Shown piece by piece: positions 34,844-45,192 of a DNA stretch of 64,000 nt; position 1 is the first letter of the stretch; each line of letters opens with the position of its first letter. A model generated the notes under the pieces. It was given only the letters and a program-made list of their open reading frames with translations, ran no database searches and was not told the origin of the DNA. The DNA is from Nonomuraea maritima (GTDB lineage Bacteria; Actinomycetota; Actinomycetes; Streptosporangiales; Streptosporangiaceae): NCBI RefSeq assembly GCF_900100395.1, contig NZ_FNFB01000002.1, positions 557,074 to 621,073 of the forward strand, given 5' to 3'. The position numbers and the translations under genes are program-made.

Positions 34844-37508
34844 TCGTCTGCATCAGCGAGTCGACCCCGCGCGCCGCCATCGGACGCGCCACCAGGAACC
34901 CCTGACCCCGCGTACAGCCCATCTGCTTGAGCAGTTCGAGCTGCTCGGGACGCTCGATCCCCTCGGCCACCACGATCAGCCCGAGATCGTGGCCGAGCCG
35001 GACGATCGTCCGGGTGAGCAGGGTCAGCGTGTCGTCGGTGCCGAGCCCGGCGACGAACGACGGGTCGATCTTGATCATGTCGACGGGCAGCTGCCGGAGG
35101 AAGGCCAGCGACGCGTAGCCCGTACCGAAGTCGTCGATCGCGAGACGCACCCCGAGCGCGCGCAGCTCCGACAGCCGCCTGACGGTCTCGTCGGCGTCCT
35201 CGACCAGCATCTCCTCGATCACCTCAAGGGTCAGCGCCGAGGCGGGCAGCCCGCTCTCGGCCAGCGCCTCCTCCACGGTCTCGACGAACCGCGGCGCGGT
35301 GATCTGGCGCGCCGACAGGTTGAGCGACAGACCGATGTCCCATGACGAGGCCCGCCACGCGGCCACCTCGCGGCACGCCTCGCGCAGGATCCACTCGCCG
35401 AGCGGCACGATCAGCCCGGTGTCCTCGGCCGGGCCGAGGAAGTCCTCAGGCGGCACGAAAACCGACCCGCGCCACCAGCGCACCAGCGCCTCGACGGCGG
35501 TCACCCGGGAGGTGGCCAGGTCGACCACGGGCTGGTACTCGATGGCGAACTGCTGCTCGATCAGCGCGCGCTGCAGGTCGGCCGCGAGCTCGAGGCGGCG
35601 TACGGCGTCGGCGTGCATCTGCGCCGCGAACACCTCGACCCGACGCCCGCCCCGCTCCTTGGAGCGCGCCATCGCCGCATCGGCGTTACGGATGAGGTCG
35701 CCGGCCGGCATGCCGTCCTCGCTGAAGGCCACGCCCACGCTCGCGGTCATCGCCACGTCGCGGTCGGCCACCCGGAACGGCTCCTGCGACACCGCGCGGA
35801 CCAGCCGCTCGGCCAGGTCGACCGCGATCTGCGCGTCGCCGCCGGTCTCCACGAGCACCGCGAACTCGTCGCCGCCCCACCGGGCGAGCGTGTCGTCGGC
35901 GCGTACGGCCCCGCGCAGCCTGCGGGCCGCCTGCCCGAGCAGGTAGTCGCCGCTCGCGTGGCCCACCGAGTCGTTGACCGAGGTGAACCCGTCGAGGTCG
36001 AGGAAGATGACCGCGATGTTGGTGGACGTGCGGCCGGCCAGCACCTCACGGGTGCGCTCCTCGAAGTAGGAGCGGTTGGGCAGGCCGGTGATGCCGTCGT
36101 GGAAGGTCAGGTGGACGACCTGGTTGCGCAGTGCCTCCTCGTCGCTGACGTCTCTGGTGGTCACCAGCATGAGGTCTTCGCCGCCGACACGGCGGGTGGC
36201 GACCGACTCGGTGGGCCGCCACGTGCCGTCGGCCGCGCGCACGCGGCAGGCGAACAGGCACGCGCCCGGCGCCGGGTCGCCGTCCTCGAGGTGCATGGCG
36301 CGCATCGCGAGCCGGATGCCAGGGACGTCCTCCGGGTGGACGAAGTCGAAGATCGACCCGCCGACCAGCTGGTCGGGGCGGTAGCCGTACGTGACCTCGA
36401 CGCTGGGGCCGATCTCGCGGACGACACCGTCGTAGTCGCAGGTGAACACCACGTCGCCGGTACTCTCGGCGAGCTCCCTGAGCTGACGCCGGCTGGTGCG
36501 GACCTGGGCGCGCAGCCGCGCGTTGAGCGCGGAGACGACGAACAGGCGGACGAGCAGCAGCAGCACCACGGAGACCGAAACCACCACGACGCCGGTCACG
36601 GGCTGCTGGGCCCGGCCGCCGGCGAGGTGGGCGAGCATCGTGCAGGCGGCCACGGTGACGAGCACGAGCGGCGCGAGCGCGACGGCATGGCGGACCAGCG
36701 CGTGCCCGGCGACGGGGCCTCGCGGCCCCCAGGGGGCGGCCGCGAGCAACAGGAACGCGACGGGCACGAGCATCACGGTCCATACCTGCGGCTCGGCGCC
36801 GCGCAGGCGTTCGACCGCCGTCACGAGCTCGGCCACGGTCGTGGCGGCCAGCACGCCGCCGCCCGACAGACCGAGCAGCCAGGACGGCGCGGCGCAGGTG
36901 ACCAGCGGCGGCAGCACGACACACGTCACCAGCAGCGCGACCATCGGCGGCAGCAGAGTGAGGGTGAACATGCCGGCGTCGGCCGTGTCGGCGTAGACGT
37001 GCCGCAGCAGCACGACCCAGCCGACGAGGAAGATCGAGGCGGTGCACAGGTAGGCGTCGGACAGGCGCCGCAGGGCGGAGCCAGGGGGGAACTTCCTGTC
37101 GGTGGCCACCAGCGCGCCACCCGCCGCCAGGAGCGTGCCCGTCAGCACGAACATGTCGGCGAAGCTGACCAGGAACCCCTCGGCGAACGGCCTGAGCGCC
37201 ACCCCGGCGGCCCAGACGAGGGCGCCGCCGCTCATCCAGCGCGCGGCCGAGACCTCGGCGCGGGGCAGGCCCGTGCGCCGGACCGCGGCGATCAGCAGCG
37301 AGGCGGCGGCGATCAGCGCCGTGACGCCTCCCGCGACCGCGCCGGTGACCACGGCGGAGGAACCCGCGAGGTACGCGACGGCGAACGCCACCGCGCCGGC
37401 GGTCGCCGCGGCGACCGGCGGCACCCGTGGATCACGCCAGCGGATCACAGTCGTTGCCCATCCCGTCTCGTACTCTGCACCCGCGACCGCCGAAGTCCGG
37501 TCGATCAC
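34830..37508 (-). CDS. membrane PAS-GGDEF-EAL cyclic-di-GMP protein
   Basis: About 892 residues. The N-terminal ~350 residues contain roughly ten hydrophobic helices forming a membrane sensor. A PAS domain follows (STGDVVFTCDYDGVVREIGP; RPDQLVGGSIFDFVHPED), then GGDEF (TGLPNRSYFEERTREVL; LARWGGDEFAVLVE, intact) and EAL (VTAVEALVRWW; LNLSARQI; AIDDFGTGYASL; KIDPSFVAG; VAEGIE). Both domains keep catalytic residues, so it could synthesise and degrade c-di-GMP. Starts at GTG 37508 or 37448 are both possible. It is downstream of nothing co-oriented nearby and probably monocistronic. Confidence 0.88.
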   Translation of the reverse strand: MIDRTSAVAGAEYETGWATTVIRWRDPRVPPVAAATAGAVAFAVAYLAGSSAVVTGAVAGGVTALIAAASLLIAAVRRTGLPRAEVSAARWMSGGALVWAAGVALRPFAEGFLVSFADMFVLTGTLLAAGGALVATDRKFPPGSALRRLSDAYLCTASIFLVGWVVLLRHVYADTADAGMFTLTLLPPMVALLVTCVVLPPLVTCAAPSWLLGLSGGGVLAATTVAELVTAVERLRGAEPQVWTVMLVPVAFLLLAAAPWGPRGPVAGHALVRHAVALAPLVLVTVAACTMLAHLAGGRAQQPVTGVVVVSVSVVLLLLVRLFVVSALNARLRAQVRTSRRQLRELAESTGDVVFTCDYDGVVREIGPSVEVTYGYRPDQLVGGSIFDFVHPEDVPGIRLAMRAMHLEDGDPAPGACLFACRVRAADGTWRPTESVATRRVGGEDLMLVTTRDVSDEEALRNQVVHLTFHDGITGLPNRSYFEERTREVLAGRTSTNIAVIFLDLDGFTSVNDSVGHASGDYLLGQAARRLRGAVRADDTLARWGGDEFAVLVETGGDAQIAVDLAERLVRAVSQEPFRVADRDVAMTASVGVAFSEDGMPAGDLIRNADAAMARSKERGGRRVEVFAAQMHADAVRRLELAADLQRALIEQQFAIEYQPVVDLATSRVTAVEALVRWWRGSVFVPPEDFLGPAEDTGLIVPLGEWILREACREVAAWRASSWDIGLSLNLSARQITAPRFVETVEEALAESGLPASALTLEVIEEMLVEDADETVRRLSELRALGVRLAIDDFGTGYASLAFLRQLPVDMIKIDPSFVAGLGTDDTLTLLTRTIVRLGHDLGLIVVAEGIERPEQLELLKQMGCTRGQGFLVARPMAARGVDSLMQTSLTV

Positions 37509-37658
37509 TTCGCCAGTGTGCAGCGGTCGTGGGTGTGCGGGTGGTGACAACGCCGATGTCGTCACCGATCTGATAACCACACAGACCATTCGCCGCCAAG
37601 AACTCCTTGACAGTGAGTCAGGAACTTCCCGCAAGCGCAACCATACGCACCGCAGGTC

Positions 37659-37680
37659 ACGGACCAGCCACGGTCCGGAA
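37659..37680 (-). terminator. hairpin after the hydroxyacid dehydrogenase gene
   Basis: CGGACC and GGTCCG form a short stem just beyond the stop at 37686. It is a weak terminator candidate without a T-run. Confidence 0.35.
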
Positions 37681-37685
37681 TCTCC

Positions 37686-38594
37686 TCAGTACGCTTCGGT
37701 GATGATGTTCACCAGCTCGTCACCTGCGAGATAACGCTCCAGCTGGGCGCGGATGAGACGGACCACGCGCCGTACCGACGCGGGGGTGCTGCCCGCGACG
37801 TGCGGGGTGATCAGGACGTTCGGAGCGGTCCAGAGCGGGTGCCCGGCGGGCAGCGGCTCGGGGTCGGTCACGTCGAGCGCGGCCCGCAACCTGCCGCTCC
37901 GGAGCTCGGCGAGCAGGGCGCCCGTGTCGACGACCCCGCCCCGCGCGGCGTTCACCAGCACCGCGCCGTCCTTCATCCGCGCGAGGAACGCGGCGTCCAC
38001 CATGCCCGTGGTGTCGGGCGTGGACGGCACGAGCAGCACGACGACGTCGGCGGACGGCAGCAGTTCGGGCAGCTCGTCCATGGCGTGCACGCCCTCTCGG
38101 GCGCCGCGCGCCACGCGGACGATCTCGACCTCGAACCCGGCGAGCCGCCGTTCGAGCGCGGCGCCGATGGAGCCGTAGCCGAGGATGAGCACGGTCGAGT
38201 CGGCGAGGACACCGGTGTGGTGGTAGGTCCACTCGCCGCGCCGCTGCGCGTCGACGAAGCCCGGGAACTCCCTGAGCACCGCGAGCATGGCCCCGACCGC
38301 CCACTCGGCGGTGCCCGCGTCGTGCACGCCGCGGGCGTTGCACAGCACCGCGCCCTCCGGCATGTGCGGACGGTACGCCTCCACGCCCGCGGTCACGGTC
38401 TGCAACAGTCGCAACGAGGTCATCCTGGCCAGCGTGCCCGGCACGTCGGGCACCGGGACCAGCGGCGGGATCCACACCTCGACGTCCTCGACGCCGTCGG
38501 GCATCGCGGTCTTCCCGTCGAAGACGACGCACTCGACGCCCGGCAGATCGGACAGCGCGGCAGCCACCGCCTCGGAAGCAACCCAGGTCTTCAT
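37686..38594 (-). CDS. D-2-hydroxyacid dehydrogenase, NAD-binding
   Basis: A 302-residue dehydrogenase of the phosphoglycerate/glyoxylate reductase superfamily. The dinucleotide fold is STVLILGYGSIGAALERRL. Catalytic residues are Arg in VLVNAARGGVVDTG, Glu in VTDPEPLPAGHPLW and His in ITPHVAGSTP. It is short compared with SerA and lacks ACT and ASB domains, so it is unlikely to be a second serine-pathway enzyme. The physiological substrate is not deducible. Confidence 0.87.
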   Translation of the reverse strand: MKTWVASEAVAAALSDLPGVECVVFDGKTAMPDGVEDVEVWIPPLVPVPDVPGTLARMTSLRLLQTVTAGVEAYRPHMPEGAVLCNARGVHDAGTAEWAVGAMLAVLREFPGFVDAQRRGEWTYHHTGVLADSTVLILGYGSIGAALERRLAGFEVEIVRVARGAREGVHAMDELPELLPSADVVVLLVPSTPDTTGMVDAAFLARMKDGAVLVNAARGGVVDTGALLAELRSGRLRAALDVTDPEPLPAGHPLWTAPNVLITPHVAGSTPASVRRVVRLIRAQLERYLAGDELVNIITEAY

Positions 38595-38632
38595 GCCGAG
38601 AACCTTACGACTCCCGGGGAAGTAAGGAACAC

Positions 38633-39685
38633 ATGAGGAAGCTCTGGACGATCGTGCTGCTGGCCGTACTCACCGCGTGTTCCGCGGGTGGCGGCGAGGT
38701 GCTGCCGCCGTCGGCGGCGTCCGCGCAGGCCGCCCCCGGCGCGCCGGTGGACGTGGCGACGAGCCTGTCGGTGCCGTGGGGCATCGCGTTCCTGCCCGGC
38801 GGCGACGCGCTGGTGACCGAGCGCGACACCGGCCGCCTGCTGCGGGTGAGCCCGTCCGGGGACGTACGGGAGCTGGCGAAGATCGACGGGGTGCGGCCCG
38901 ACGGCGAGGGCGGCCTGATGGGCGTGGCCGTGCGTGACGAGCACGTCTTCCTGTACTACACGGCCGACCGCGACAACCGGATCGTCCGCTACCGGCTGGC
39001 CGGTGACGCCCTGTCCGAGCCGACGGTCATCGTCCAGGGCATCCCCAAGGGCGGCATCCACAACGGCGGGCGGCTCGCCTTCGGGCCCGACGGGTACCTG
39101 TACGCCACCACGGGCGAGGTCGGTGACGGCTCGCTCGCCCAGGACCGCGACTCGCTCGGCGGCAAGATCCTGCGCATGACCACGGACGGGGCGCCCGCGC
39201 CCGGCAACCCGTTCGACACCCTCGTCTTCAGCTACGGGCACCGCAACGTCCAGGGCCTCGCGTGGGACCCGTCCGGGCGGCTGTACGCCTCGGAGTTCGG
39301 GCAGAACAGGTACGACGAGATCAACGCGATCCGGCCGGGCGCCAACTACGGCTGGCCGGTGATCGAGGGGCGCGGTGACGACCGGCGCTTCGTGAACCCG
39401 ATTCTCACCTGGGCCACGGACGAGGCGTCTCCGTCCGGGATGGCGTACGCGAACGGCTCGCTGTGGGTGGGGGCGCTGCGCGGCGAGCGGCTGTGGCAGG
39501 TGCCCTTGACCGCGGACGGCGCTCCCGGCCGGCCCGTTGCCCACCTCACGGGCCGCTACGGCCGCCTCCGCGCGGTGGCGGTGGCCCCGGACGGCAAACT
39601 GTGGGTCGGCACCAGCAACATGGACGGCCGCGGCACCCCCCACTCCGGCGACGACCGCCTCTTCGCCCTCACCCCTTCCACCTGA
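38633..39685 (+). CDS. PQQ-dependent sugar dehydrogenase-like lipoprotein
   Basis: A 350-residue lipoprotein with a lipobox (VLLAVLTAC, Cys16) and a six-bladed beta-propeller of the soluble glucose/sorbosone dehydrogenase family. Typical motifs are LSVPWGIAFLPGGDALVTER, EGGLMGVAV, GGIHNGGRLAFGPDGYLY, SLGGKILRM, FSYGHRNVQGLAWDPSG and ANYGWPVIEG. Homologues oxidise aldose sugars with PQQ, but PQQ synthesis is not certain in this organism. It is divergent from the hydroxyacid dehydrogenase. Confidence 0.87.
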   Translation: MRKLWTIVLLAVLTACSAGGGEVLPPSAASAQAAPGAPVDVATSLSVPWGIAFLPGGDALVTERDTGRLLRVSPSGDVRELAKIDGVRPDGEGGLMGVAVRDEHVFLYYTADRDNRIVRYRLAGDALSEPTVIVQGIPKGGIHNGGRLAFGPDGYLYATTGEVGDGSLAQDRDSLGGKILRMTTDGAPAPGNPFDTLVFSYGHRNVQGLAWDPSGRLYASEFGQNRYDEINAIRPGANYGWPVIEGRGDDRRFVNPILTWATDEASPSGMAYANGSLWVGALRGERLWQVPLTADGAPGRPVAHLTGRYGRLRAVAVAPDGKLWVGTSNMDGRGTPHSGDDRLFALTPST

Positions 39686-39762
39686 CCTCCCCCATCACCG
39701 AGCGGCACCCCTCCCCTTCTGACCTCAGCCCGGTCGGCGGGGCGGGGGGGCACCGTCGGGGG

Positions 39763-41751
39763 TTATCCGGTGCAGGTGGTGCGGGGTTGGGGGGCGTACT
39801 TCGTGGTGTACTTCGGGTCCTTCTTGACGGGCTGGCCGTTGCGGTAGAGGACGCGGGTGACGTCGATCGTGAAGCCCTGCTGGCCCGTCGTCGCCACGCA
39901 CGCGGGGTCGGAGCTGGTCTCGTTGCCGAACGGGGTGAAGTCGCGGCGATCCGACTCGACGGCTTCGACCTTGTCGTACCGCTTCGTGCCCCACAGCGTG
40001 ATCGTGACGGACGTGCCGGTGGCCTCGGCCTTGATCAGCACGCCGTTCTCGGAGTCGTTGCGCCACTTGAGGTCGATGTCCGGGTACAGCAGGTCGGCGT
40101 CCCTGCCGACCGGGTAGCGGGAGGTGTAGTAGTCGACCGGCCGGTGCTCCACGTCGTCGAACCCGCCGAAGTACGCCGCGTTGTACATCGTGGTGGCGAC
40201 CTGCGCGACGCCGCCCCCGACGATGTTCGCCATGCGCCCCCGGACGATCTGCGTCGCCTCGACGTAGCCGTCCTCGACCTTCCACTCGCCCACCAAGTCG
40301 TTGAGCGAGAACGTCTCCCCCGGCCTGACCACGTGCCCGTCGAGCTCCTGGGCCATCCGCTGGATGTTCTTCCCCCGCTCCTGGCAGCAGTCGAACACCG
40401 TGGTGAACGAGCTGACCAGCTCCTTGATGCCGAGCCCCTCGATCTGCGACGTCTGCACGGTCGGGGTGACGGCCCCGAGCCGTACGGCGACGGTACGGGC
40501 GCCGCCTCCGGCGAGGACCTTCTCCACGTCCTTGGCCAGCCGCGCCTCGTCGATCCCCTGCCCGGCGCGCGCCGGCACGAGGACGGGCCGGCCGCCGACG
40601 ATCTCGTACGTCGCGTCGCGCGGCTGGCGGGCCGCGTCCACCAGGCCGTTCTGCACCCCGGCCAGCGCCCCCTTGGCGTCGAACCGGGGCGCGAGCCCGC
40701 CCTCGCCGTCGGAGACGTACGTCAGGTGGGCGGCGAGGACGGCCGGCTGGAGCTGTACCTGCCTGACGCCGGCGGACAGCGTGATCGGCGCGGAGACGGC
40801 CTGCCTGGCCTGCTTCACCGCGTCCGCGACGGCCTCGGGGGTGGTGGCGGGCACGGCGGGCCGCAGGGTGAGCTCCACGGTGCCGCCTCCGCTCAGGAAG
40901 GCGTCGCGGATTCTGGAGGCGGCCTCCTCGCGGTCGAGCATCGCGCCTTCCACGGGCTTGCGGCCTTTGGGCTCCAGCCCGGTGAAGGACACCCTGCCTT
41001 CCTGCGCCGGCTTGTCGACGGCCTCGGCCAGGTCCTCGACGGCGCGGGTGAGCTGGGAGACGTCGACGCCGATCTTCGGCTGCAGGTCGGTCGTGCCGGT
41101 GAGGGCGCGCCACACCTGCGGCGGCGTGGGGAACCCGCTGGGCGCCTGCCCGATCGTGCCGACGACGTCGAGTTCGAGCCCGGCCTCCTCCGGCTGCAGG
41201 ATCTCCTTCCGCTTGCCGATCTCCACGGTGACGGGCTTGCTGAGCTCCGCGCCGAGGGTGTCGCGCAGCTTCTCGGCCGCCTGCGTCACGGTGAGACCGC
41301 CGATGTCCACGCCCGCCACGCGCGTGCCGCGTAGGACCGATCCCGACATGAGCACGGCAGGCACGACGTACGCGAGGGTCGCCAGCAGGAGGACGAGGAC
41401 GGCCAGGCCGGGCAGCAGACGGCGGCGCCTGGGCGGCTCCGGCTCGTACACCGGCCGCTCGGGCGGCGGCCCGTCGCTGAACACGGGACGCGGTGGCGTC
41501 TCCTTGCCCGCCATCGGCCATGGCTGTGCAGGAGGCGGCGGCGGGGGCAGCGTGCCACCGCCGGGGGGACCGCCCGGGGCGCTCGGTCCCGCGGCCGTCC
41601 CCTGGTCCTGCCGGCCCTGCGGGCCGAAGATGTCCCGGGAGACCCCGGGCGGCAACCCTTCGATGCGCGGCTTCCTGGATTTGGCCGACGTGGGCAGCGG
41701 CACCGAGGCGAACGGGTCGGTCGGTGATTCGATCGGTCCGGCGTTCGGCAC
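39763..41751 (-). CDS. VanW-family membrane protein with PG-binding domains
   Basis: A 662-residue protein. Residues 1-110 are proline-rich and cytoplasmic, a single TM helix follows (LLPGLAVLVLLLATLAYVVP), then repeated YoaR-like putative peptidoglycan-binding domains. The C-terminal VanW domain runs from ~residue 465 (SFTTVFDCCQERGKNIQRMA; PGETFSLNDLVGEW; GGGVAQVATTMYNAAYFGG; VDYYTSRYPVGRDA). The family is linked to cell-wall structure and glycopeptide-resistance clusters but its biochemistry is unknown. GTG 41751 follows GGAGGAG. Confidence 0.88.
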   Translation of the reverse strand: MPNAGPIESPTDPFASVPLPTSAKSRKPRIEGLPPGVSRDIFGPQGRQDQGTAAGPSAPGGPPGGGTLPPPPPPAQPWPMAGKETPPRPVFSDGPPPERPVYEPEPPRRRRLLPGLAVLVLLLATLAYVVPAVLMSGSVLRGTRVAGVDIGGLTVTQAAEKLRDTLGAELSKPVTVEIGKRKEILQPEEAGLELDVVGTIGQAPSGFPTPPQVWRALTGTTDLQPKIGVDVSQLTRAVEDLAEAVDKPAQEGRVSFTGLEPKGRKPVEGAMLDREEAASRIRDAFLSGGGTVELTLRPAVPATTPEAVADAVKQARQAVSAPITLSAGVRQVQLQPAVLAAHLTYVSDGEGGLAPRFDAKGALAGVQNGLVDAARQPRDATYEIVGGRPVLVPARAGQGIDEARLAKDVEKVLAGGGARTVAVRLGAVTPTVQTSQIEGLGIKELVSSFTTVFDCCQERGKNIQRMAQELDGHVVRPGETFSLNDLVGEWKVEDGYVEATQIVRGRMANIVGGGVAQVATTMYNAAYFGGFDDVEHRPVDYYTSRYPVGRDADLLYPDIDLKWRNDSENGVLIKAEATGTSVTITLWGTKRYDKVEAVESDRRDFTPFGNETSSDPACVATTGQQGFTIDVTRVLYRNGQPVKKDPKYTTKYAPQPRTTCTG

Positions 41752-41842
41752 GCCTCAATCTCCTCCTGGTCCGCAGCCAAGTCTCAGGCAACAGTAAGGC
41801 ACGCAGATCCGCATATGTCACTGGAATGACTACGAAGCTGTG

Positions 41843-42505
41843 TCAACATAGCCATCGGTAGCGGTGTTCCGGTCGTCCCGCTGTGCCGTACCGAGGCCAG
41901 AACTCGGCCCGGCCCGCCGTGCACAGGTAGTCGAGATAGCGGCGGGCGCTCACCCGCGACAGTCCGCTCAACTCGGCGACCTCCGCGGCCGACAGGTCGC
42001 GGCCCGCCTCCCGCAACGTATCCACGACCAGCGCGCACGTCGCCGCGGACAACCCCTTCGGCATGGGAGCGACCGTGGGGCTGGTGCCGAACAGGCGGTC
42101 GAGGTCGTCCTGGCGGGCCTCGGGGCCCATGGCCGTCAGACGCCTGCGGGTCTCGGCGTACTGCTGGAGGCGTTCGGTCAGGGCGGCGGCGGCGAACGGC
42201 TTGATCAGGTAGTTGATCGCGCCGCCGCGCATGGCCTCACGTACGGTCGGCACGTCGCGCGCGGCGCTGATCACGAGGACGTCCACGTCGTGCAGGGCCT
42301 TCAGCACCTCCAGGCCCGACATGTCGGGCAGGTAGATGTCGAGCAGCACGAGATCGGGCCGCAGCTCCGCGACCGCGGCGAGCGCGTCTGCCCCGTTGTG
42401 CGCGACCGCGACCACGGCGAACCCCGGCACGCGCCCGACATAGCCGCTGTGGATCCGCGCCACCATGAAGTCGTCGTCCACGACGACCACCCGGAACGTG
42501 CTCAC
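41843..42505 (-). CDS. CitB/DcuR-family response regulator
   Basis: A 220-residue regulator with a receiver domain (RVVVVDDDFMVARIH; DLVLLDIYLPDMSGLEVL, phospho-Asp; LVISAARD; YLIKPF) and a C-terminal winged helix-turn-helix (LSAAEVAELSGLSRVSARRY). Starts at GTG 42505, overlapping the kinase stop (GTGA). With the kinase it probably controls the divergent tctCBA genes in response to a di- or tricarboxylate. Confidence 0.9.
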   Translation of the reverse strand: MSTFRVVVVDDDFMVARIHSGYVGRVPGFAVVAVAHNGADALAAVAELRPDLVLLDIYLPDMSGLEVLKALHDVDVLVISAARDVPTVREAMRGGAINYLIKPFAAAALTERLQQYAETRRRLTAMGPEARQDDLDRLFGTSPTVAPMPKGLSAATCALVVDTLREAGRDLSAAEVAELSGLSRVSARRYLDYLCTAGRAEFWPRYGTAGRPEHRYRWLC

Positions 42506-44088
42506 GTGCCCGCCCTCGAGGGGAGCACCGCCGTGAAGACGGCGCCTCCCGCGTTGCGGACGCGGACCCAGCCGCCGCGGCGCAGGCACGCCTGCCGGGT
42601 CAGGGCCAGGCCGAGGCCGCGCGGCCCTGAATGGGCGGCCTTCGTGGTGAAGCCCTCCCTGAAGACCTCCTCGACCAGGTCGGGAGCGATGCCGGGCCCC
42701 GAGTCGCGCACGCGGACGTGCAGCCCGCCGGCGTCGGCGCGTACCGACACCTCGATCGTGCCGTCGGCGCCGTCGAGGGCGTCCATGGCGTTGGCGACCA
42801 GGTTCCCGACCACCAGGACGGCGTCGCGCGGGTCGCCGATCGCGCCCTCGGGCACGCGGGAGTCGTCCGACAGCACGAGCCTCGAGCCGCGTTCGGCCGC
42901 CTCGGCGGACTTCGCCAGCAGCAGCGCGGCAAGGGTCGGCTCCTGGACGCGTTCGCGCAGGTCAGCGACGTACGTGCCGCTGGTGGTCCGGGTGATGAAG
43001 CTGACGGCCGCCTCGTGCTCGCCCAACTCGAGCAGCCCGACGACGGTGTGCATCCGGTTGGCGAACTCGTGCGCCTGGGCCCGCAGCGCCTCGGTCGCGC
43101 TGCTGGTGTCGTCAAGCTCGCGTGCCAGGCGGACCAGCTCGGTACGGTCGCGCAGGGTGACCACCCAGCCCCGGTGGCGGCCGCGTACCCACACCGGGGT
43201 GCGGTTGAGCACCAGCACGCGCTCGCCGTGCAGCACGACGCGGTCCTCGCCCGGGTCGGCGCCGCCGAGCACGTCACGCATGCGGTCGGAGACGGGCAGG
43301 CGGGTGAGGTCCTCCCCCGCCGCGATGACCACGTCGCCGAGCAGCTCGCGGGCGGCGTCGTTGATCAGCGTGACGCGTCCGACCAGGTCGAGCGCGAGCA
43401 CACCCTCCTTGACGCCATGCAGCACGCCCTCGCGCTGCTCCAGCAGCGCGGCGATCTCACGCGGCTCCAGGCCGAACGTCTGCCTGCGCACCCGCGCGGT
43501 GATGAGGGCGGCGAGGGCGAGCCCGGCCAGCAGCACGGCGAGCGCGGTCCAGATCAGCGGCGGCAGCGCGTGGGCCACCTGGCTCGTGACGGTCGTCTCC
43601 AGCACCCCGACGGAGACGAGCCCCATGACCGTGCCGTACTCGTCGCGGATGGGCGCCTTGCCCCGGACGGTGGTGCCGATCGTGCCGGTCTCGGTGCCGA
43701 CCCAGCTCCTGCCCGTACGCAGGACGAGGCCGCCGTCGGTGGACAGCCGCTCGCCGATCAGCGCGGAGTTCGGGTGCGCGTAGCGCCGCTGGTCGGTGTT
43801 GGCGATCACCACGTAGTCGGCGCCGGTCTCGTGCTGGACGCTCATGGCCAGCGGCTGCAGCACGGACTCAGGACGTTCGAGCTCGAACGCCTCCCGCACC
43901 TGCGGCAGCGCGGCCACCGACTGCGCGATGGCGAGGGCTCGCTGCTGGTGCAGCGCGTCGAGCTGGTCGCGCGTGCGCCCGGCCCACACACCGGCGGTGC
44001 CGCCGACGGCGAGCAGCACGATCACCATCTGCAGGACGAACAGCTGGGTCCCGAGGGAGGCCTCTCGGATCCGTCTCACCTCGTTCAT
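42502..44088 (-). CDS. CitA/DcuS-family sensor histidine kinase
   Basis: A 528-residue kinase. Two TM helices (~residues 15-35 and ~175-198) bracket an extracytoplasmic sCache/PASp sensor (RAHPNSAL-like segment YAHPNSALIGERLSTDGG; TIGTTVRGKAPIRDEYG). A cytoplasmic PAS domain follows, then the SpoOB-type dimerisation helix with phospho-His (RAQAHEFANRMHTVVGLLEL) and an ATPase domain (LVVGNLVANAMDAL; VRDSGPGIAP; GPRGLGLALTRQA). CitA/DcuS kinases sense citrate or C4-dicarboxylates. It is divergent from tctC, 135 bp away. Confidence 0.92.
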   Translation of the reverse strand: MNEVRRIREASLGTQLFVLQMVIVLLAVGGTAGVWAGRTRDQLDALHQQRALAIAQSVAALPQVREAFELERPESVLQPLAMSVQHETGADYVVIANTDQRRYAHPNSALIGERLSTDGGLVLRTGRSWVGTETGTIGTTVRGKAPIRDEYGTVMGLVSVGVLETTVTSQVAHALPPLIWTALAVLLAGLALAALITARVRRQTFGLEPREIAALLEQREGVLHGVKEGVLALDLVGRVTLINDAARELLGDVVIAAGEDLTRLPVSDRMRDVLGGADPGEDRVVLHGERVLVLNRTPVWVRGRHRGWVVTLRDRTELVRLARELDDTSSATEALRAQAHEFANRMHTVVGLLELGEHEAAVSFITRTTSGTYVADLRERVQEPTLAALLLAKSAEAAERGSRLVLSDDSRVPEGAIGDPRDAVLVVGNLVANAMDALDGADGTIEVSVRADAGGLHVRVRDSGPGIAPDLVEEVFREGFTTKAAHSGPRGLGLALTRQACLRRGGWVRVRNAGGAVFTAVLPSRAGT

Positions 44089-44223
44089 GGAAACGCAACC
44101 AGGTCACAGCCAGGTCGCGACCAATACGACCACTATGACGGCAAGCACGCAAAGCCTCGACGCGGGCCGCCGGGCGATTCACCATCCCAGTTCGGAAACA
44201 GTGAAATCCCCCTTGGAGTGATC

Positions 44224-45192
44224 ATGCGCTTGCGCGTATTCGCCGCCGTCGCGGCACTCTCCCTGGCCGCGTTGACGGGATGCGGCGCGCAGGGCGGCGG
44301 AACGTCCGCCGACGCCCTGCGGATCATGGCGCCGGCCGCGCCCGGCGGCGGCTGGGACCAGACCTCCCGCGTGGCCGAGCAGGCGCTCAAGGCCGCCGAT
44401 CCGCAGCGCCGGGTCGAGGTGTTCAACGTCCCCGGCGCGGGCGGCACGATCGGACTGGCCCAGCTCGCCGGCGAGAAGGGCAACGGCAACCTGTTGATGA
44501 CCATGGGCCTGGTCATGGTGGGCGCCATCGAGCAGAACAAGAGCAAGGTCACGCTCTCGGAGACCACGCCCATCGCCAAGCTGACCGAGGAGTACGAGAT
44601 CGTCGTGGTCCCGGCCGCCTCCCCGTTCAAGACGCTGGCCGACCTGGTGGCGGCGTGGAAGACCGACCCGGCGAAGGTGTCCGTCTCGGGCGGCTCGGCG
44701 GGCGGCACCGACCACATCGTGGCCGGGCTGATGGCCAAGGCGGCGGGCGTCGACCCCAAGCAGGTCAACTACATCGCCCACTCGGGCGGCGGCGAGGCGC
44801 TGAACGAGCTGCTCGGCAACCAGGTCAGCGCGGGCATCTCGGGCGTGAGCGAGTTCGCCGAGCACGTGAGGTCGGGCAAGCTGCGCGCCCTCGGCGTCAC
44901 GTCCGGCGCGCGGCTGCCCGACCTCGACGTGCCCACGCTGAAGGAGGCCGGGCTGGACGTCGAGCTGGCCAACTGGCGCGGTTTCGTCGCTCCCGGCGAG
45001 CTGTCCGACGCCGACCGCGCGGCCCTGACCGACCTGGTCACCAAGATGCACGACGCGCAGCCGTGGAAGGACGCGGTGGCCAAGAACGGCTGGATCGACT
45101 CGTTCCAGACGGGCCAGGAGTTCGCCGACTACCTGAACGCCGAGCAGACGCGCGTCAAGGGCATCATCGCCGAGATGGGGCTCGTCTCCTGA
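44224..45192 (+). CDS. tctC: tripartite tricarboxylate transporter substrate-binding protein
   Basis: A 322-residue lipoprotein (lipobox [10 protein letters not shown]) of the TctC/Bug family. Characteristic segments are [53 protein letters not shown] and [12 protein letters not shown]. It delivers a carboxylate, typically citrate, to the TctAB permease. ATG 44224 follows TTGGAG; the frame is open far upstream but that sequence is antisense to the kinase gene. Confidence 0.92.
   Translation: MRLRVFAAVAALSLAALTGCGAQGGGTSADALRIMAPAAPGGGWDQTSRVAEQALKAADPQRRVEVFNVPGAGGTIGLAQLAGEKGNGNLLMTMGLVMVGAIEQNKSKVTLSETTPIAKLTEEYEIVVVPAASPFKTLADLVAAWKTDPAKVSVSGGSAGGTDHIVAGLMAKAAGVDPKQVNYIAHSGGGEALNELLGNQVSAGISGVSEFAEHVRSGKLRALGVTSGARLPDLDVPTLKEAGLDVELANWRGFVAPGELSDADRAALTDLVTKMHDAQPWKDAVAKNGWIDSFQTGQEFADYLNAEQTRVKGIIAEMGLVS

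Noticed and set aside
37686..38594. Second serA
   Set aside because: It lacks the ASB and ACT domains and is 302 residues long; a general D-2-hydroxyacid dehydrogenase is the safer call.
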